From an uncultured Propionibacterium sp. (GTDB lineage Bacteria > Actinomycetota > Actinomycetes > Propionibacteriales > Propionibacteriaceae): a DNA stretch of 64,000 nt. The notes beneath the pieces are model-generated. The model did not search any database, was not told where the DNA came from, and saw nothing but the letters and a program-made list of their open reading frames with translations. This document shows, in pieces, positions 45,716-57,200 of this stretch. Location: NCBI GenBank assembly GCA_938036835.1, contig CALHWB010000033.1:5893-69892 (forward strand), read 5' to 3'. Each line of letters begins with the position of its first letter. Position 1 is the first letter of the stretch. The position numbers and the translations under genes were made by a program.

Positions 45716-47327
45716 CCGGATCACCCTGGTCACCCGGGTGGCCAGCCTATCCGAGGCAACCGAACTGGTGACCGGGCGGCTGGACGATCGGCTCGTGGCC
45801 CGTGCCCAGCAGGTGGTGGACCGGGTTGATCGTCGTCTGGCGTTCGCCGGCAACGACACCGTCATCGCCCTGGCCGGGGCAACCGGTTCGGGCAAGTCCA
45901 GCCTGTTCAACGCCCTGTCGGGTACCCGGCTGGCCGAGCCGGGGCTTAAACGTCCCACCACCAACCGGGCCATGGCCGCCTACTGGGGCGAGGAACTGCC
46001 CAACGAGCTGCTTGATTGGCTGGACATCCCCAGGCGCCACCTGGTGCAGGGCGACGATGCGATCCTGGGTGGGCTGGTGCTGATGGACCTGACCGACCAC
46101 GATTCGACCGATCAAGGTCACCGCCGGGAGGTCGATCGGCTGGTGGAGCAGGTTGACATGCTGATCTGGGTGGTCGATCCGCAGAAGTATGCCGACGCCG
46201 CGCTGCACGACAACTATTTGAAACGGCTCGCCGGATATGCCGAGGTGATGCTGGTCGTGTTGAACCAGGCCGACCGGCTGACCCCCGACCAGCTGCGTCA
46301 GGCGATGCGGGATCTACGTCGCCTGCTGGATACCGAGGGGCTGTCCGCGACCCAATTGGTGGCTGCATCCGCGCTGACCGGGATGGGCATTGAGGCCTTG
46401 CGTAAGACCATCTCGGCCACGGTTCGCAATAAGCAGACCGCGGCCGCGCGACTGGCCGCCGATGTCGGTATGGTGGCCCGGGAATTGCAGGCCGAGCTGG
46501 GCGTCGAACAGGTCAGCCGGAAGGTATCCGATGCCCGTGCCCGGGCCCTGAACGAGTCGTTGGCCAAGGCGGCTGGGGTGGAGCTGGTCAAGGAGGCCGT
46601 CACCGCGTCCATGCGCCATCGCGGCACGTTGGCCACCGGGTGGCCGGTCACCGCCTGGGTGAGCAGGTTCCGCCCCGACCCGCTGCGGTTGCTGCATCTC
46701 GATCAGCCGCTCGGCGGCAAGCGCAAGACTCCGGAATTGGCTCCGGTGGGAGTGCAGCGCACCAGCCTGCCGAAGCTGGGCGGGGTACCGCAGGCCCGGG
46801 TGGATTCCGCGCTGCGCGGGCTGGCCGAGCAGGCAGCCCGTGGCATGCCCGATCGGTGGGCCAGGCGGATCCGCGGGGCCACCTTGACCCATCGGGAGCT
46901 GCTGCCCGATGAGTTGGACAGGGCGGTGGCCACCACCGATCTGGCCATGGATCGCGGCCAGGGCTGGTGGCAGGTCATGCGGATCGTCCAATGGATCATC
47001 TTCGGCGTTGCGATGGTCGGTGGGCTGTGGCTGGTGGCGAACCTGCTGTTGGCCTACCTACAGTTACCGTCGGTTCCTTCCCCGCGGCTCGGCAGGCTGC
47101 CGCTGCCCACGCTGCTGCTGCTCGGCGGCGGCTTGGCCGGGTTGCTGGCCGGCCTGGGGTCCCGGGTCGGGGTCGAGGCGGGTGCCCGGGCCAAGGCCGC
47201 CCGTGCGGAGCGGGTGCTGGTCCGCTCGGTCACCGAGGTGGCCGACAGACTGGTCATCGCCCCGGTGAACGAGGAACTCCGCCGGTTCCACGAGGCCCGG
47301 TTGGCGTTGGAGGAAGCCGCCGGTTGA
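45699..47327 (+). CDS. P-loop GTPase with membrane hairpin, second of a pair
   Basis: The 542-residue protein has an Era/YcjX-like GTPase domain. ALAGATGSGKSSLFNALSG (about 56-74) is the G1, KRPTTNR the switch, LMDLTDHDSTDQGHR the G3, VVLNQADRL the G4 (Gln in place of Lys), and VAASALTGMGIEAL the G5. Two hydrophobic helices, around residues 430-450 and 467-487, form a membrane hairpin. Together with the overlapping first GTPase it makes a two-GTPase operon common in actinobacteria, probably a heteromeric membrane-remodelling pair. Confidence 0.8.
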   Translation: MAKRDNRITLVTRVASLSEATELVTGRLDDRLVARAQQVVDRVDRRLAFAGNDTVIALAGATGSGKSSLFNALSGTRLAEPGLKRPTTNRAMAAYWGEELPNELLDWLDIPRRHLVQGDDAILGGLVLMDLTDHDSTDQGHRREVDRLVEQVDMLIWVVDPQKYADAALHDNYLKRLAGYAEVMLVVLNQADRLTPDQLRQAMRDLRRLLDTEGLSATQLVAASALTGMGIEALRKTISATVRNKQTAAARLAADVGMVARELQAELGVEQVSRKVSDARARALNESLAKAAGVELVKEAVTASMRHRGTLATGWPVTAWVSRFRPDPLRLLHLDQPLGGKRKTPELAPVGVQRTSLPKLGGVPQARVDSALRGLAEQAARGMPDRWARRIRGATLTHRELLPDELDRAVATTDLAMDRGQGWWQVMRIVQWIIFGVAMVGGLWLVANLLLAYLQLPSVPSPRLGRLPLPTLLLLGGGLAGLLAGLGSRVGVEAGARAKAARAERVLVRSVTEVADRLVIAPVNEELRRFHEARLALEEAAG

Positions 47328-47538
47328 GCGCCTTAGGCGCCTCGACGGGCACGTCCCGGGTCACCCGATCGCCGGCCCGGACTGCCCGTGGCTGCCGGTG
47401 CGGCCTGCGGTGAATCGGGTTGGCGGGATGTCTCCTGGCGTGCGGCATAATGGTATCCGGTCGTCATATTGACCCGAAACCACCAGCACCACCACCCGAC
47501 GGTGTCCACGCTTGTCGAACGAAGGAAGATCGCGCCGA

Positions 47539-49224
<1,686 letters not shown>

Positions 49225-49238
49225 GGCTGCCGGCAGCC
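49225..49238. terminator. Short palindrome between convergent genes
   Basis: GGCTGC-CG-GCAGCC is a perfect palindrome in the 18-base gap between the convergent ettA and FAD/Fe-S genes. It lacks a T-run, so its role as terminator is a guess from position. Confidence 0.3.
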
Positions 49239-49242
49239 CGGG

Positions 49243-52062
49243 TCAGGGTTCGCTGTGCGCGGCCAGCAATTGAGCCAGGGTGATGGCCTGGCCGCCGGTC
49301 AGATCGGCCACCTGCTTGCGGCAACTGAAGCCGTCGGCCAGGATGATCGCCTCCGGCCCGGCAGCGCGAAGCGCGGGCAGCAGGTCGTGCTCGGCCACCT
49401 TGACGGAGGTCTCGTAGTGGCCTCGTTCCACCCCGAAGTTGCCCGCCAGGCCACAGCATCCGCCCAGGCTGATCACGCTGGCCCCGGTGCGGGCCAGCAG
49501 CCGGGCATCCGTGGACCAGCCCAGCACCGACGAGTGATGGCAGTGCGGTTGGGCGACGATGGTGTGCCCGGTCAGATCGGGTGGCTCCCAATCGGCCAGG
49601 CCACTCAGCAGTTCGGCGAGGGTTTTGATACCGCCGGCGACCAGGGGGACGCGGTCGTCGTCCAGTAGCTCGGCGGCGTCGCTGCGCCAGACTGCCAGGC
49701 AGCTGGGTTCCATACCGATGACCGGGATCTGCTCGCTTACCAGCGGGTACAGCACATCCAGGGCATGGCGTAGCCGCCGGCGGGCGCCGATGAGCTGACC
49801 GGTGGTGATCCAGGTCAGTCCGCAGCAGGCGTCCTGGCCGATCACCTTTGGGATGAAACCGATCCGGACCAGCAGATTCACCAGCGCCGCAAGCTGCTGC
49901 CCGGCGAAAGCATCGGTGAACGAATCCACCCAGATCGCTATCGGGCCGCGGGCGCCGAGAGCCTGGGGCGCCCCGGTCTGCTGCTCGCGGCGGGCTGCCG
50001 CACCGGTGCGGAACCTGGGCATGGGGCGGCGCTGATCCACCCCCGCCAGGGCGCGCACCAGATGCTTGAAACCCGGAGTCTGCAAGAAGAGATTCGCCAG
50101 CCAACCCAGCCGCAAACGGGTGGTGAGCCGTCCCCAGCTGGGCAGCCAGCCGAGGGCGTAATGCGATATGGGCCGTGGCCTGCCGCGATAGGACTCGTAG
50201 AGTACCCGGGACTTGTAGGCGGCCATATCGATCCCGGTCGGGCAGTCGCGGCGGCAGCCCTTGCAGGCCAGGCAGAGTTCCAGCGCCCGGGCCACCTCGG
50301 GTGAGCGCCAGCCCTCGGTGATCAGGCTGCCGTTCAGCATCTCCTGCAGGACGCGGGCCCGGCCACGAGTGGCGTCCCGTTCTTCGCCGCTGGCCTGGAA
50401 ACTCGGGCACATCACCGCGCCGGATCGGGTGGTGTCGGCGCGGCATTTGCCGACGCCGGTGCACTGGTGCACCTTGCGTGTGAACTCCCAGTCGGCGCGG
50501 GCCAGCGGCGAGGCGCGCAACTGGGCGATCCGCACCTGCCCGGCCAGCGGATCGGGAGCCACCAATACCCCCGGGTTGAGCAGATTCCTGGGGTCGAACA
50601 GCGCCTTGACCCGCTCAAACAGCTCTAGTGCGGTGGGGGAGTACATCAGCGGCAGCAACTCGCTGCGCGCCCGGCCGTCGCCGTGCTCGCCCGACATGGA
50701 ACCACCATGCCTGGCCACCAGCTCACCGGCGGCGAACATGAACTCGTGCAGCACCTTGGTGCCGTCGGCGTCGGCGAGCGGGAAATCGATCCGGCAGTGG
50801 ACGCAGCCCTCGCCGAAATGCCCGTACGGCAGGCCATGCAGCCCGAAACGGGTCAGCAACCGATCGAATTCGCGCAGGTAGGCGCCCAAACGCTGCGGGG
50901 GGACCGCGGCATCCTCCCAGCCGGCATGGGCCGGCCGGGGGAGCGCCACCGCCGCCAGGCCGGCCGCATCGGTGCGAATCGCCCACATCCTGGCTGCCTG
51001 TCCCGGGTCGTCGATCACCCAGCCCTCGGTGGCCTGCGCGGCCTGCACCATCGCCTCCGCCCGGTGCCGCACCTCGGTGGCGTCCTCGCCAACCAGTTCG
51101 ATGAACAGCCAGCCGTCGCCGGCCGGCAGCCCGGGTACCGCATCGGGGCCGAGCCGGTTGGCCACGACATCGACCAGGCGCCGGTCCATGCCCTCGCAGG
51201 CGGTCGGTTCGAAAGCCAGCAATGCCGGCATGTCGTCTGCGCCGTCGGCCATGGCCGGGTAGCCCAGGGCCACCGTCGTCTTGCAGGCCGCATCGCGGGC
51301 GAGCCGGACGGTGGCCCTGGTGATGATGCCCAGAGTTCCTTCGGTCCCGGCAAAGAAGGCGGCCGCATCGAAACCACGTTCGGGCAGCAGATGCTCCAGC
51401 GAATAGCCGGATACTTGCCGGGAGAACCGGCCGAACTCGGTGCGGATGGTGGTCAGGTTCGCCAGCACCAGCGCGCGCAGCCGGTCCAGGATCCCGCCCG
51501 AGGCCCCGGCCTTCAGGGTGACCAATTCACCGGTCCCGGTGACGACCTCCAGTTCGACGATGTTGTCGGCGCTGCGGCCGTATCCCAGGGCGCGCGGCCC
51601 GCAGGCATTGTTGCCGATCATGCCGCCCACCGTGCACCGGTTCGAGGTGGACGGATCGGGCCCGTAACGCCAGCCCTGCGCGGTCACCCGCTGTTGCAGC
51701 GCGGCCTGCACCACGCCCGGATCCACCACGGCCGTGCCGGCCAGCGCGTCCACCGCCAGCACCTGGTTCAGGTGACGGCTCAGATCGATGACCACCCCCG
51801 GCCCCACCGCGTTCCCGGCGCAGGAGGTGCCAGCGCCTCGCGCGGTCACCGGGAGCCCGGCGGCCAGCGCGGCCCGTACCGTGGCGATCAACTCCGCCCG
51901 GTTCCGGGGCTTGGCCACCACCTCGGGGACTACTCGATACAGGGAAGCGTCGGTGGCGTACATGGCCCGGGTCAGCCGGGAGCCATCCACGATGGTGGGA
52001 TCGGGCAATGCGGCCCGGAAAGCCTCCACAGCCTGCGCCGCAGCGTCGTGCCCGGGGCTCAC
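49243..52062 (-). CDS. Fused FAD-linked oxidase and Fe-S protein (2-hydroxyacid/D-lactate dehydrogenase type)
   Basis: The 939-residue protein joins a GlcD-like FAD domain to a GlpC/LutA-like Fe-S part. Residues 1-530 include VTARGAGTSCAGNAVGPGVV and GGMIGNNACGPRALGYGR (FAD binding). Residues 550-650 have CTGVGKCRAD and CLACKGCRRDCPTG (4Fe-4S ligands). The C-terminal Cys-rich units are QDACCGLTWITTGQL, PHCHHSSVLGW and LGGCCGLAGNFG. Such enzymes oxidise D-lactate or another 2-hydroxyacid and pass electrons to quinone. The GTG start overlaps the stop of the MarR gene (GTGA); longer open frames lack support. Confidence 0.87.
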   Translation of the reverse strand: MSPGHDAAAQAVEAFRAALPDPTIVDGSRLTRAMYATDASLYRVVPEVVAKPRNRAELIATVRAALAAGLPVTARGAGTSCAGNAVGPGVVIDLSRHLNQVLAVDALAGTAVVDPGVVQAALQQRVTAQGWRYGPDPSTSNRCTVGGMIGNNACGPRALGYGRSADNIVELEVVTGTGELVTLKAGASGGILDRLRALVLANLTTIRTEFGRFSRQVSGYSLEHLLPERGFDAAAFFAGTEGTLGIITRATVRLARDAACKTTVALGYPAMADGADDMPALLAFEPTACEGMDRRLVDVVANRLGPDAVPGLPAGDGWLFIELVGEDATEVRHRAEAMVQAAQATEGWVIDDPGQAARMWAIRTDAAGLAAVALPRPAHAGWEDAAVPPQRLGAYLREFDRLLTRFGLHGLPYGHFGEGCVHCRIDFPLADADGTKVLHEFMFAAGELVARHGGSMSGEHGDGRARSELLPLMYSPTALELFERVKALFDPRNLLNPGVLVAPDPLAGQVRIAQLRASPLARADWEFTRKVHQCTGVGKCRADTTRSGAVMCPSFQASGEERDATRGRARVLQEMLNGSLITEGWRSPEVARALELCLACKGCRRDCPTGIDMAAYKSRVLYESYRGRPRPISHYALGWLPSWGRLTTRLRLGWLANLFLQTPGFKHLVRALAGVDQRRPMPRFRTGAAARREQQTGAPQALGARGPIAIWVDSFTDAFAGQQLAALVNLLVRIGFIPKVIGQDACCGLTWITTGQLIGARRRLRHALDVLYPLVSEQIPVIGMEPSCLAVWRSDAAELLDDDRVPLVAGGIKTLAELLSGLADWEPPDLTGHTIVAQPHCHHSSVLGWSTDARLLARTGASVISLGGCCGLAGNFGVERGHYETSVKVAEHDLLPALRAAGPEAIILADGFSCRKQVADLTGGQAITLAQLLAAHSEP

Positions 52063-52583
52063 CGGGTGTCGTCCACGGCGTTGGTGGTCGGGGCCTCGGC
52101 GTCTGCCACCGGGATGGGCTGATGGGGTATCCCGGCGGTGTCCAGCACCGCCCGCATGGCTCGCCCCAGCACTCGCCAGTCCTCCGGGTCGATCGGGTCG
52201 AGCAGCGCGCGACGTACCGATTCCACATGGTCGATCGATGCCTGGCGGAGTTTCTCGTAACCGGCGTCGGTCAAGGTGGCGACCACGCCGCGGCGATCCT
52301 CGCTGGCGGTCTCGCGGACCACCAGGCCGGCGCGTTCCATCCGCCCAATGGTGTGGGTCAGCCGGGAACGCGACTGGTTGGCGCCTTGGGCCACCTGCGA
52401 CATGCGCATGCTGTGGTTCGGTGCTTCGGACAGGACCACGAGCACCTCGTACTCGTTCAGATCCAGTTGATGAGCCCGAAGGTCGGAGTTGAACCTGTCG
52501 GTCGTCCAGGCGATCACCCGGAGCCAATCCCGCCAGATACGCTGTTGCTCTGGGGTCAACCACCTCGGCTCTCGATCCGGCAT
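52059..52583 (-). CDS. MarR-family transcriptional regulator
   Basis: This is a 174-residue winged-helix protein. YEVLVVLSEAPNHSMRMSQV then AQGANQSRSRLTHTIGRMER is the recognition helix, and VRETASEDRRGVVATLTDAG the wing with the conserved Asp-x-Arg. It is co-transcribed with the overlapping FAD/Fe-S dehydrogenase gene and is divergent from the acyl-CoA ligase gene (about 120 bases between starts). Either or both may be its targets. Confidence 0.9.
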   Translation of the reverse strand: MPDREPRWLTPEQQRIWRDWLRVIAWTTDRFNSDLRAHQLDLNEYEVLVVLSEAPNHSMRMSQVAQGANQSRSRLTHTIGRMERAGLVVRETASEDRRGVVATLTDAGYEKLRQASIDHVESVRRALLDPIDPEDWRVLGRAMRAVLDTAGIPHQPIPVADAEAPTTNAVDDTR

Positions 52584-52704
52584 GAAAGCATCCTACCCGC
52601 GGATGATGCGATCACGGCCGGGGGGTCGCCCCGTAATCGCGGCTGCGATTAGGATTCGTGACAGCCCGGCCATGCCCGGCCGAGTCTCGCCGCCGAGGAG
52701 CATC

Positions 52705-54576
52705 ATGGATTCGTCCCAGCCGCAGCTTGCCGCCGAAATCATGGCGGCCACTCCGGTGAACTACCCGACCATGTTCCGGGACCGGGTGGCCGGTGCTCCG
52801 CGAACGACGGCCTTTCTGGTGCCCGGCCGGGATGGCTGGCGCGCGGTGAGCTGGGCCGAGGTACGCCAGATCGTGGACCGGGCGGCCGCTGGCTTCGTGA
52901 CGCTCGGCCTGCAACCCGAGCAGCGGGTGGCCATCGCCAGCACTACCCGGTTCGAGTGGGTACTGGCCGATCTGGGTATCGCCTGCGCGGCCGGGGCGAC
53001 CACCACGGTGTATCCCAATACCACCGCCGAAGAGGTGCGCTACATCGTGACCGATTCGCAATCCCGGATGCTGGTGGTCGAGAACACCGAACAGCTCGAC
53101 AAGGTGCTGCGGTTGCCCGAACTCCGCGAACAGGTCAGCCACATCATCCTGGTGGACGACGACCGGGCCGCCGGCAGCCACCTGGACGACCGGGTGCTGA
53201 CCTGGGCTCAACTGCTGGAGCTCGGTGCCGCGCGGCTCACCGCAGACCCCGAGTGCGTCGACCGGGCCATCGCCACCGTCGGCCCGGACAGCCTTTCGAC
53301 GCTCATCTATACCTCGGGCACCACCGGGCGCCCCAAGGGCGTTGAACTGCTGCATCGCAACTGGACTTACGAGGGGTTCGCGATGAAGTACCTGGATTTC
53401 GTGACCGAGGACGATCTGCTCTATCTGTGGCTGCCATTCAGCCATGTGTTCGGGCGTGACCTGCTGGCGGTACAGCTGGCGATCGGTTTCCGGGCAGCCG
53501 TCGACGGCCGGGTGGACCACATCATGCAGGGTCTGCAGGAAACCCGGCCGACGATTCTGGTGGGGGTGCCCCGGATCTTCGAGAAGGTGCGCGCCGCGGT
53601 GCTGACGATGTACCCGCAGAACGGCTTGAAAGGCCGGATTTCGCGGTGGGCGTTCAAGGTGGGACGCGAATCCAACGGCTACCGGTTGGCCGGCCGGCCA
53701 CTGCCCACCGTGCTCGGGCTGCGCTATCGGATCGCCGACCGGCTGGTGTTCGGCAGGCTGAAACAGCGACTCGGCGGCCGGATGCGGTTCATGATTTCCG
53801 GCTCGGCCAAGCTGGCACGCCAGGTGCAGGACTGGTTCTACGCGGCCGGGATCACGATCGTCGAGGGCTACGGGGCCACCGAGACCTCGGCGATCGCATT
53901 CGTCGACCATCGGTACGCCCGGCCCCGGTTCGGTACGGTTGGCCCGGTCACCCCGGGCATGGCGGTGCGGATCGCCGAGGACGGCGAGGTGCTGCTCAGC
54001 GGACCGATCGTCGCGCGTGGTTATCACCGCATGCCGGAGGAAACCGCGGCCGCCTTCATCGACGGCTGGTATCACACCGGCGATATCGGCACGTTGGACG
54101 CCGACGGTTGCCTGACCATCACCGACCGCAAGAAGGATCTGTTCAAGACATCCAATGGCAAGTTCGTGGCGCCGCAGAAGGTCGAGAACACCGTCATGGC
54201 CAGCATTCCCTATATCAGCCAGGTGGTGGTGATCGGGGAGAACCGCAAGTACGTCACCGCGCTGGTGGCCCTCGATCCGGCGGCATTGGCGAAGTGGGCC
54301 GGCCGGCGGGGCCGCGGCGGTCTGGGCTATCGCGAACTGACCCAGCTACCGGAGATCCGGGCATCCATCGAACGGCTGATGCGCAAGGCGAATCGCCGGC
54401 TCGAACGTTGGGAGCAGGTGAAGCGTTTCACCATCCTGGACGGCGAGCTTAGCCTGGCCGAGGGCACCTTGACGCCTAGCCTCAAGGTGCGGCGCGATGA
54501 GGTGCGTAAGGTGTACGCCGGCCAGATCGAGGCAATGTATGCCGACGATCCCAGCACCGGGGTGGCCGGCCAGTGA
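52705..54576 (+). CDS. Long-chain fatty acid-CoA ligase, AMP-forming
   Basis: The 623-residue adenylate-forming enzyme has intact core motifs. LIYTSGTTGRPKGVELLHRN (about residues 201-220) is the P-loop-like A3, VEGYGATETSAI (about 389) the A5, WYHTGDIGTLDADG the A7, and ITDRKKDLFKTSNGKFVAP the A8/hinge. The segment with EKVRAAVLTMYP is typical of the FadD15-like bacterial group. It activates long-chain fatty acids with ATP and CoA. GAGGAG precedes the ATG. Its TGA overlaps the GTG of the thioesterase gene, so synthesis and hydrolysis of acyl-CoA are coupled in one operon. Confidence 0.92.
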   Translation: MDSSQPQLAAEIMAATPVNYPTMFRDRVAGAPRTTAFLVPGRDGWRAVSWAEVRQIVDRAAAGFVTLGLQPEQRVAIASTTRFEWVLADLGIACAAGATTTVYPNTTAEEVRYIVTDSQSRMLVVENTEQLDKVLRLPELREQVSHIILVDDDRAAGSHLDDRVLTWAQLLELGAARLTADPECVDRAIATVGPDSLSTLIYTSGTTGRPKGVELLHRNWTYEGFAMKYLDFVTEDDLLYLWLPFSHVFGRDLLAVQLAIGFRAAVDGRVDHIMQGLQETRPTILVGVPRIFEKVRAAVLTMYPQNGLKGRISRWAFKVGRESNGYRLAGRPLPTVLGLRYRIADRLVFGRLKQRLGGRMRFMISGSAKLARQVQDWFYAAGITIVEGYGATETSAIAFVDHRYARPRFGTVGPVTPGMAVRIAEDGEVLLSGPIVARGYHRMPEETAAAFIDGWYHTGDIGTLDADGCLTITDRKKDLFKTSNGKFVAPQKVENTVMASIPYISQVVVIGENRKYVTALVALDPAALAKWAGRRGRGGLGYRELTQLPEIRASIERLMRKANRRLERWEQVKRFTILDGELSLAEGTLTPSLKVRRDEVRKVYAGQIEAMYADDPSTGVAGQ

Positions 54577-55436
54577 ACTGGTTCCCGGGCCGAATCCAGC
54601 CGCGCTTCACCGACCTTGACCCACAGGGGCATGTGAACAACGTGGTGGTGGTCGACTACCTCCAGCAGGCGCGTGCCCAGTTCCTGCTGTCCGGCCCGGC
54701 CGCCGGGCTGCTGGATTCGGGTTGCCTGGTCGTGGGGCACCAGGTCGAGTATCTGGCCCCGATCGGCTGGTCGGCCGAACCGGTCGCGGTGGAGTTGCAT
54801 GTCGACCGGCTGGGCGCGGCCAGGTTCGTGATCGCCTATCGCATCCGGCAGCGGGGCCGGATCTGCGTGCGGGCCCGGACCACGCTGTGCCCCTTCGATT
54901 TCGATCGGTCCGGCCCGCGCCGGCTGACCGGGGTGGAACGGGACTTTCTGGCGTCCTGGCTCGTCCCGGAGCCCTCGATACGCGAACTGCGTGCCCCGCG
55001 CCTGGCCGGCCGCGGCGTGCCATATCGGATGCAGACCCGCTGGTCGGACCAGGATCGCTATGGCCACATCAACAACGTGCGGCACCTGGACTATGTGATG
55101 GCCGCGCGGATCCACACCACCGCGAGCGCCGATCCGTCGATGACCAGGATGGGCGCCGGTGGCGTCCAGGACCGCCAGTGGCTGATCGCCCGGCAGGACA
55201 TCGACTATCTGGCCCAGATGGAGTTCCGTACCCGGCCCCATCTGGTGCTGACCGCGCCGACCCGGCTGGGCACCAGCTCGGTGGTGCTGGCCAGCGAGAT
55301 CACCGATGAGGACGCGACCGTCTACGCCCGGGCGCGTGCGGTGCTGGTCTGCGCCGATGCCCGGGGACGCAAACAGCCGCTGCCCTACCCGGCCAGGACG
55401 GCCCTGGCCGCCATCCTGGTCGACGACCCGCTATAA
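54573..55436 (+). CDS. Acyl-CoA thioesterase with two hotdog domains
   Basis: The 287-residue protein has two 4HBT-like domains. The first has RFTDLDPQGHVNNVVVVDYL (residues 11-30), the second RWSDQDRYGHINNVRHLDYV (about 155-174). Both keep the catalytic Asp-x3-Gly-His-x-Asn-Asn pattern. A Val/Leu-rich beta strand (VVGHQVEYLAPIGW, and LIARQDIDYLAQMEF in the second domain) follows each. It should hydrolyse acyl-CoA. GTG start within the stop of the acyl-CoA ligase (GTGA). Confidence 0.85.
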   Translation: MNWFPGRIQPRFTDLDPQGHVNNVVVVDYLQQARAQFLLSGPAAGLLDSGCLVVGHQVEYLAPIGWSAEPVAVELHVDRLGAARFVIAYRIRQRGRICVRARTTLCPFDFDRSGPRRLTGVERDFLASWLVPEPSIRELRAPRLAGRGVPYRMQTRWSDQDRYGHINNVRHLDYVMAARIHTTASADPSMTRMGAGGVQDRQWLIARQDIDYLAQMEFRTRPHLVLTAPTRLGTSSVVLASEITDEDATVYARARAVLVCADARGRKQPLPYPARTALAAILVDDPL

Positions 55437-55439
55437 TGC

Positions 55440-55483
55440 CTCGTCCCGGGATCGCCCACGGTGCCGAGCGTGCCCGGGACGAG
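55440..55483. terminator. Hairpin between convergent thioesterase and gnd genes
   Basis: CTCGTCCCGGG (55440-55450) and CCCGGGACGAG (55473-55483) form a perfect 11-bp stem with a 22-base loop. The location between convergent stops supports a bidirectional terminator; there is no strong T-run. Confidence 0.5.
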
Positions 55484-55496
55484 CAGGTTGATGAAC

Positions 55497-56939
55497 TCAG
55501 TCGTCCGAAACCTTGGTCTCGCCACGATCTCCCGACCATTCGAGATGGTAGTGGCCCGGCATGTCGACCCGCTCGTAGGTGTGCGAGCCGAAATAGTCCC
55601 GCAGGCCCTGGGTGACCGCGGCATTGTTCCGGGGTGCCCGGGCCATGTCGTAGTAGGCCAGCGAACTGGCGAACACCGGGGCCGGTATCCCGGCCTGGGC
55701 CGCCGTCGCCACCACCCGGCGCCAGGCATCCTGGTAGTCGGCCAGTTTGGGAGCGATCGACGGGGCGGCCAGCAACGAAACCAGTTCGGGATTCGCCGAA
55801 TACTCCTGCCGGATGTTCTCCAGCAGCTTGGCCCTGATGATGCAGCCGTCCCGCCAGATCCTGGCGCAATCGGCGACGGCTATGTGCCAGCCGAACTCAC
55901 CGCCGCCGGTGCGGATCTCGTCGAAGCCCTGCGAATAGGCCACCACCTTGGACGCCCACAGTGCCTGCCGGACGTCTTCGACGAAGGCCGCTCTGTCGCC
56001 GATTTGCAGGGTCCGGTTGGGGCCTGCCAGCCCGGCGGCAGCGGTTCGCAGATCGACGTGGCTGGACAGTGCGCGGGCAAAGACCGATTCGGCGATGCCA
56101 TTCACCGGCACACCCAGTTCGAGGGCGGTCATGACGGTCCAGGTGCCGGTTCCCTTCATGCCGGCGCGATCCTTGATCACCTCGACCAGGGGGCCACCGG
56201 TCTGCGGGTCGGTCTGGGCCAGCATGTCTGCGGTGATCTCGATCAGGTAGCTGGACAGCTCACCCCGATTCCACTCCCGGAAGATCGCTGCCGCCTCGGC
56301 GGTGCCGATGCCGGCGGCCTTGAGCAGCTCATAGGCTTCGCCGATCACCTGCATGTCGGAATATTCGATGCCGTTGTGGATCATCTTCACGAAATGCCCG
56401 GCGCCATTCGGGCCGATCCAGGTGCAGCAGGGTTCGTCGCCGACCTTGGCCGAGATGGCCTCCAGCATCGGGCCGAGGATCTGATAACTCTCGGGGGTGC
56501 CACCCGGCATGATCGCGGGCCCGGTCAGGGCGCCGTATTCGCCGCCGGAGATACCGGTGCCGACGAAGTGGAAACCTCGATCGGCGATTTCCCGTTCCCG
56601 GCGAATAGTGTCCCGGAAGTATGAGTTGCCCCCGTCCATTACGATGTCGCCCTGGTCAAGATGTGGCAGCAGCTCGGCGATGGTCGCGTCCGTGGCGGCT
56701 CCGGCCTTGACCATCAGGATGATCGACCGCGGCCGGGCGATCGAGCCTACGAACTCGGCGACGGTCTTGCCGCCGAGGAACTCGCCCTCGGCACCGTGCT
56801 CGTCCAGGACCTGCTGGGTCTTTGCCCAGGTGCGATTGAACAGGGCCACGGTGTAGCCGCGGCTGGCCAGATTGCGGGCCAGATTGGAACCCATCACGGC
56901 CATCCCGACGACGCCGACATCGGCCTTCTTATCGGACAT
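55497..56939 (-). CDS. gnd: 6-phosphogluconate dehydrogenase (NADP+, decarboxylating)
   Basis: This is a 480-residue protein of normal length. VGVVGMAVMGSNLARNLASR is the NADP fold, and FNRTWAKT places the Arg/Thr for the 2'-phosphate. MDGGNSYFRDTIRR and GISGGEYGAL bind substrate, and GHFVKMIHNGIEYSDMQ holds catalytic Lys, His and Asn. YFGSHTYERVDMPGHYHLEW is the C-terminal tail. It converts 6-phosphogluconate to ribulose 5-phosphate, CO2 and NADPH. It diverges from a LacI gene, with an operator-like repeat between them, unusual for a housekeeping gnd; this ties it to the uronate genes. Confidence 0.95.
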   Translation of the reverse strand: MSDKKADVGVVGMAVMGSNLARNLASRGYTVALFNRTWAKTQQVLDEHGAEGEFLGGKTVAEFVGSIARPRSIILMVKAGAATDATIAELLPHLDQGDIVMDGGNSYFRDTIRREREIADRGFHFVGTGISGGEYGALTGPAIMPGGTPESYQILGPMLEAISAKVGDEPCCTWIGPNGAGHFVKMIHNGIEYSDMQVIGEAYELLKAAGIGTAEAAAIFREWNRGELSSYLIEITADMLAQTDPQTGGPLVEVIKDRAGMKGTGTWTVMTALELGVPVNGIAESVFARALSSHVDLRTAAAGLAGPNRTLQIGDRAAFVEDVRQALWASKVVAYSQGFDEIRTGGGEFGWHIAVADCARIWRDGCIIRAKLLENIRQEYSANPELVSLLAAPSIAPKLADYQDAWRRVVATAAQAGIPAPVFASSLAYYDMARAPRNNAAVTQGLRDYFGSHTYERVDMPGHYHLEWSGDRGETKVSDD

Positions 56940-57136
56940 ATGCTGTTTCTCCTTGTTATATTGGGCTGCTGCGCGATGGGCCGCTACCCGACGACGGTGT
57001 CTTGCTACTCGGCCCGGCACTGGGATACTGCCTGCTTGCCCATGGCTTTGGCAACCAGCCTGCGGACGTGCCGGGCAGCCCGGCGTGCTTCCAGGGTAGG
57101 GTTTGGCCGGGCTCCCGGAAAGCCGCCGGCAGCTAG

Positions 57137-57151
57137 TTGCCAAGTTTGGCA
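57137..57151. promoter_or_regulatory. LacI-type operator between gnd and lacI
   Basis: TTGCCAAGTTTGGCA is a near-perfect inverted repeat (TTGCCAA / TTTGGCA halves) about 50 bases upstream of the LacI start and 200 bases from gnd. It resembles GTTGCC...GGCAAC before uxaC at 59,632, pointing to a shared LacI-family regulator. Confidence 0.6.
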
Positions 57152-57200
57152 TCCCTTGTCGCGGCGCGTTGGGCGCTTCATGACGCGTTGTTAGGTCCAG

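Noticed and set aside
49243..52563. A 1,106-codon version of the FAD/Fe-S gene
   Set aside because: The extra 167 codons lie over the MarR gene in another frame; the GTG overlapping the MarR stop is the better start.
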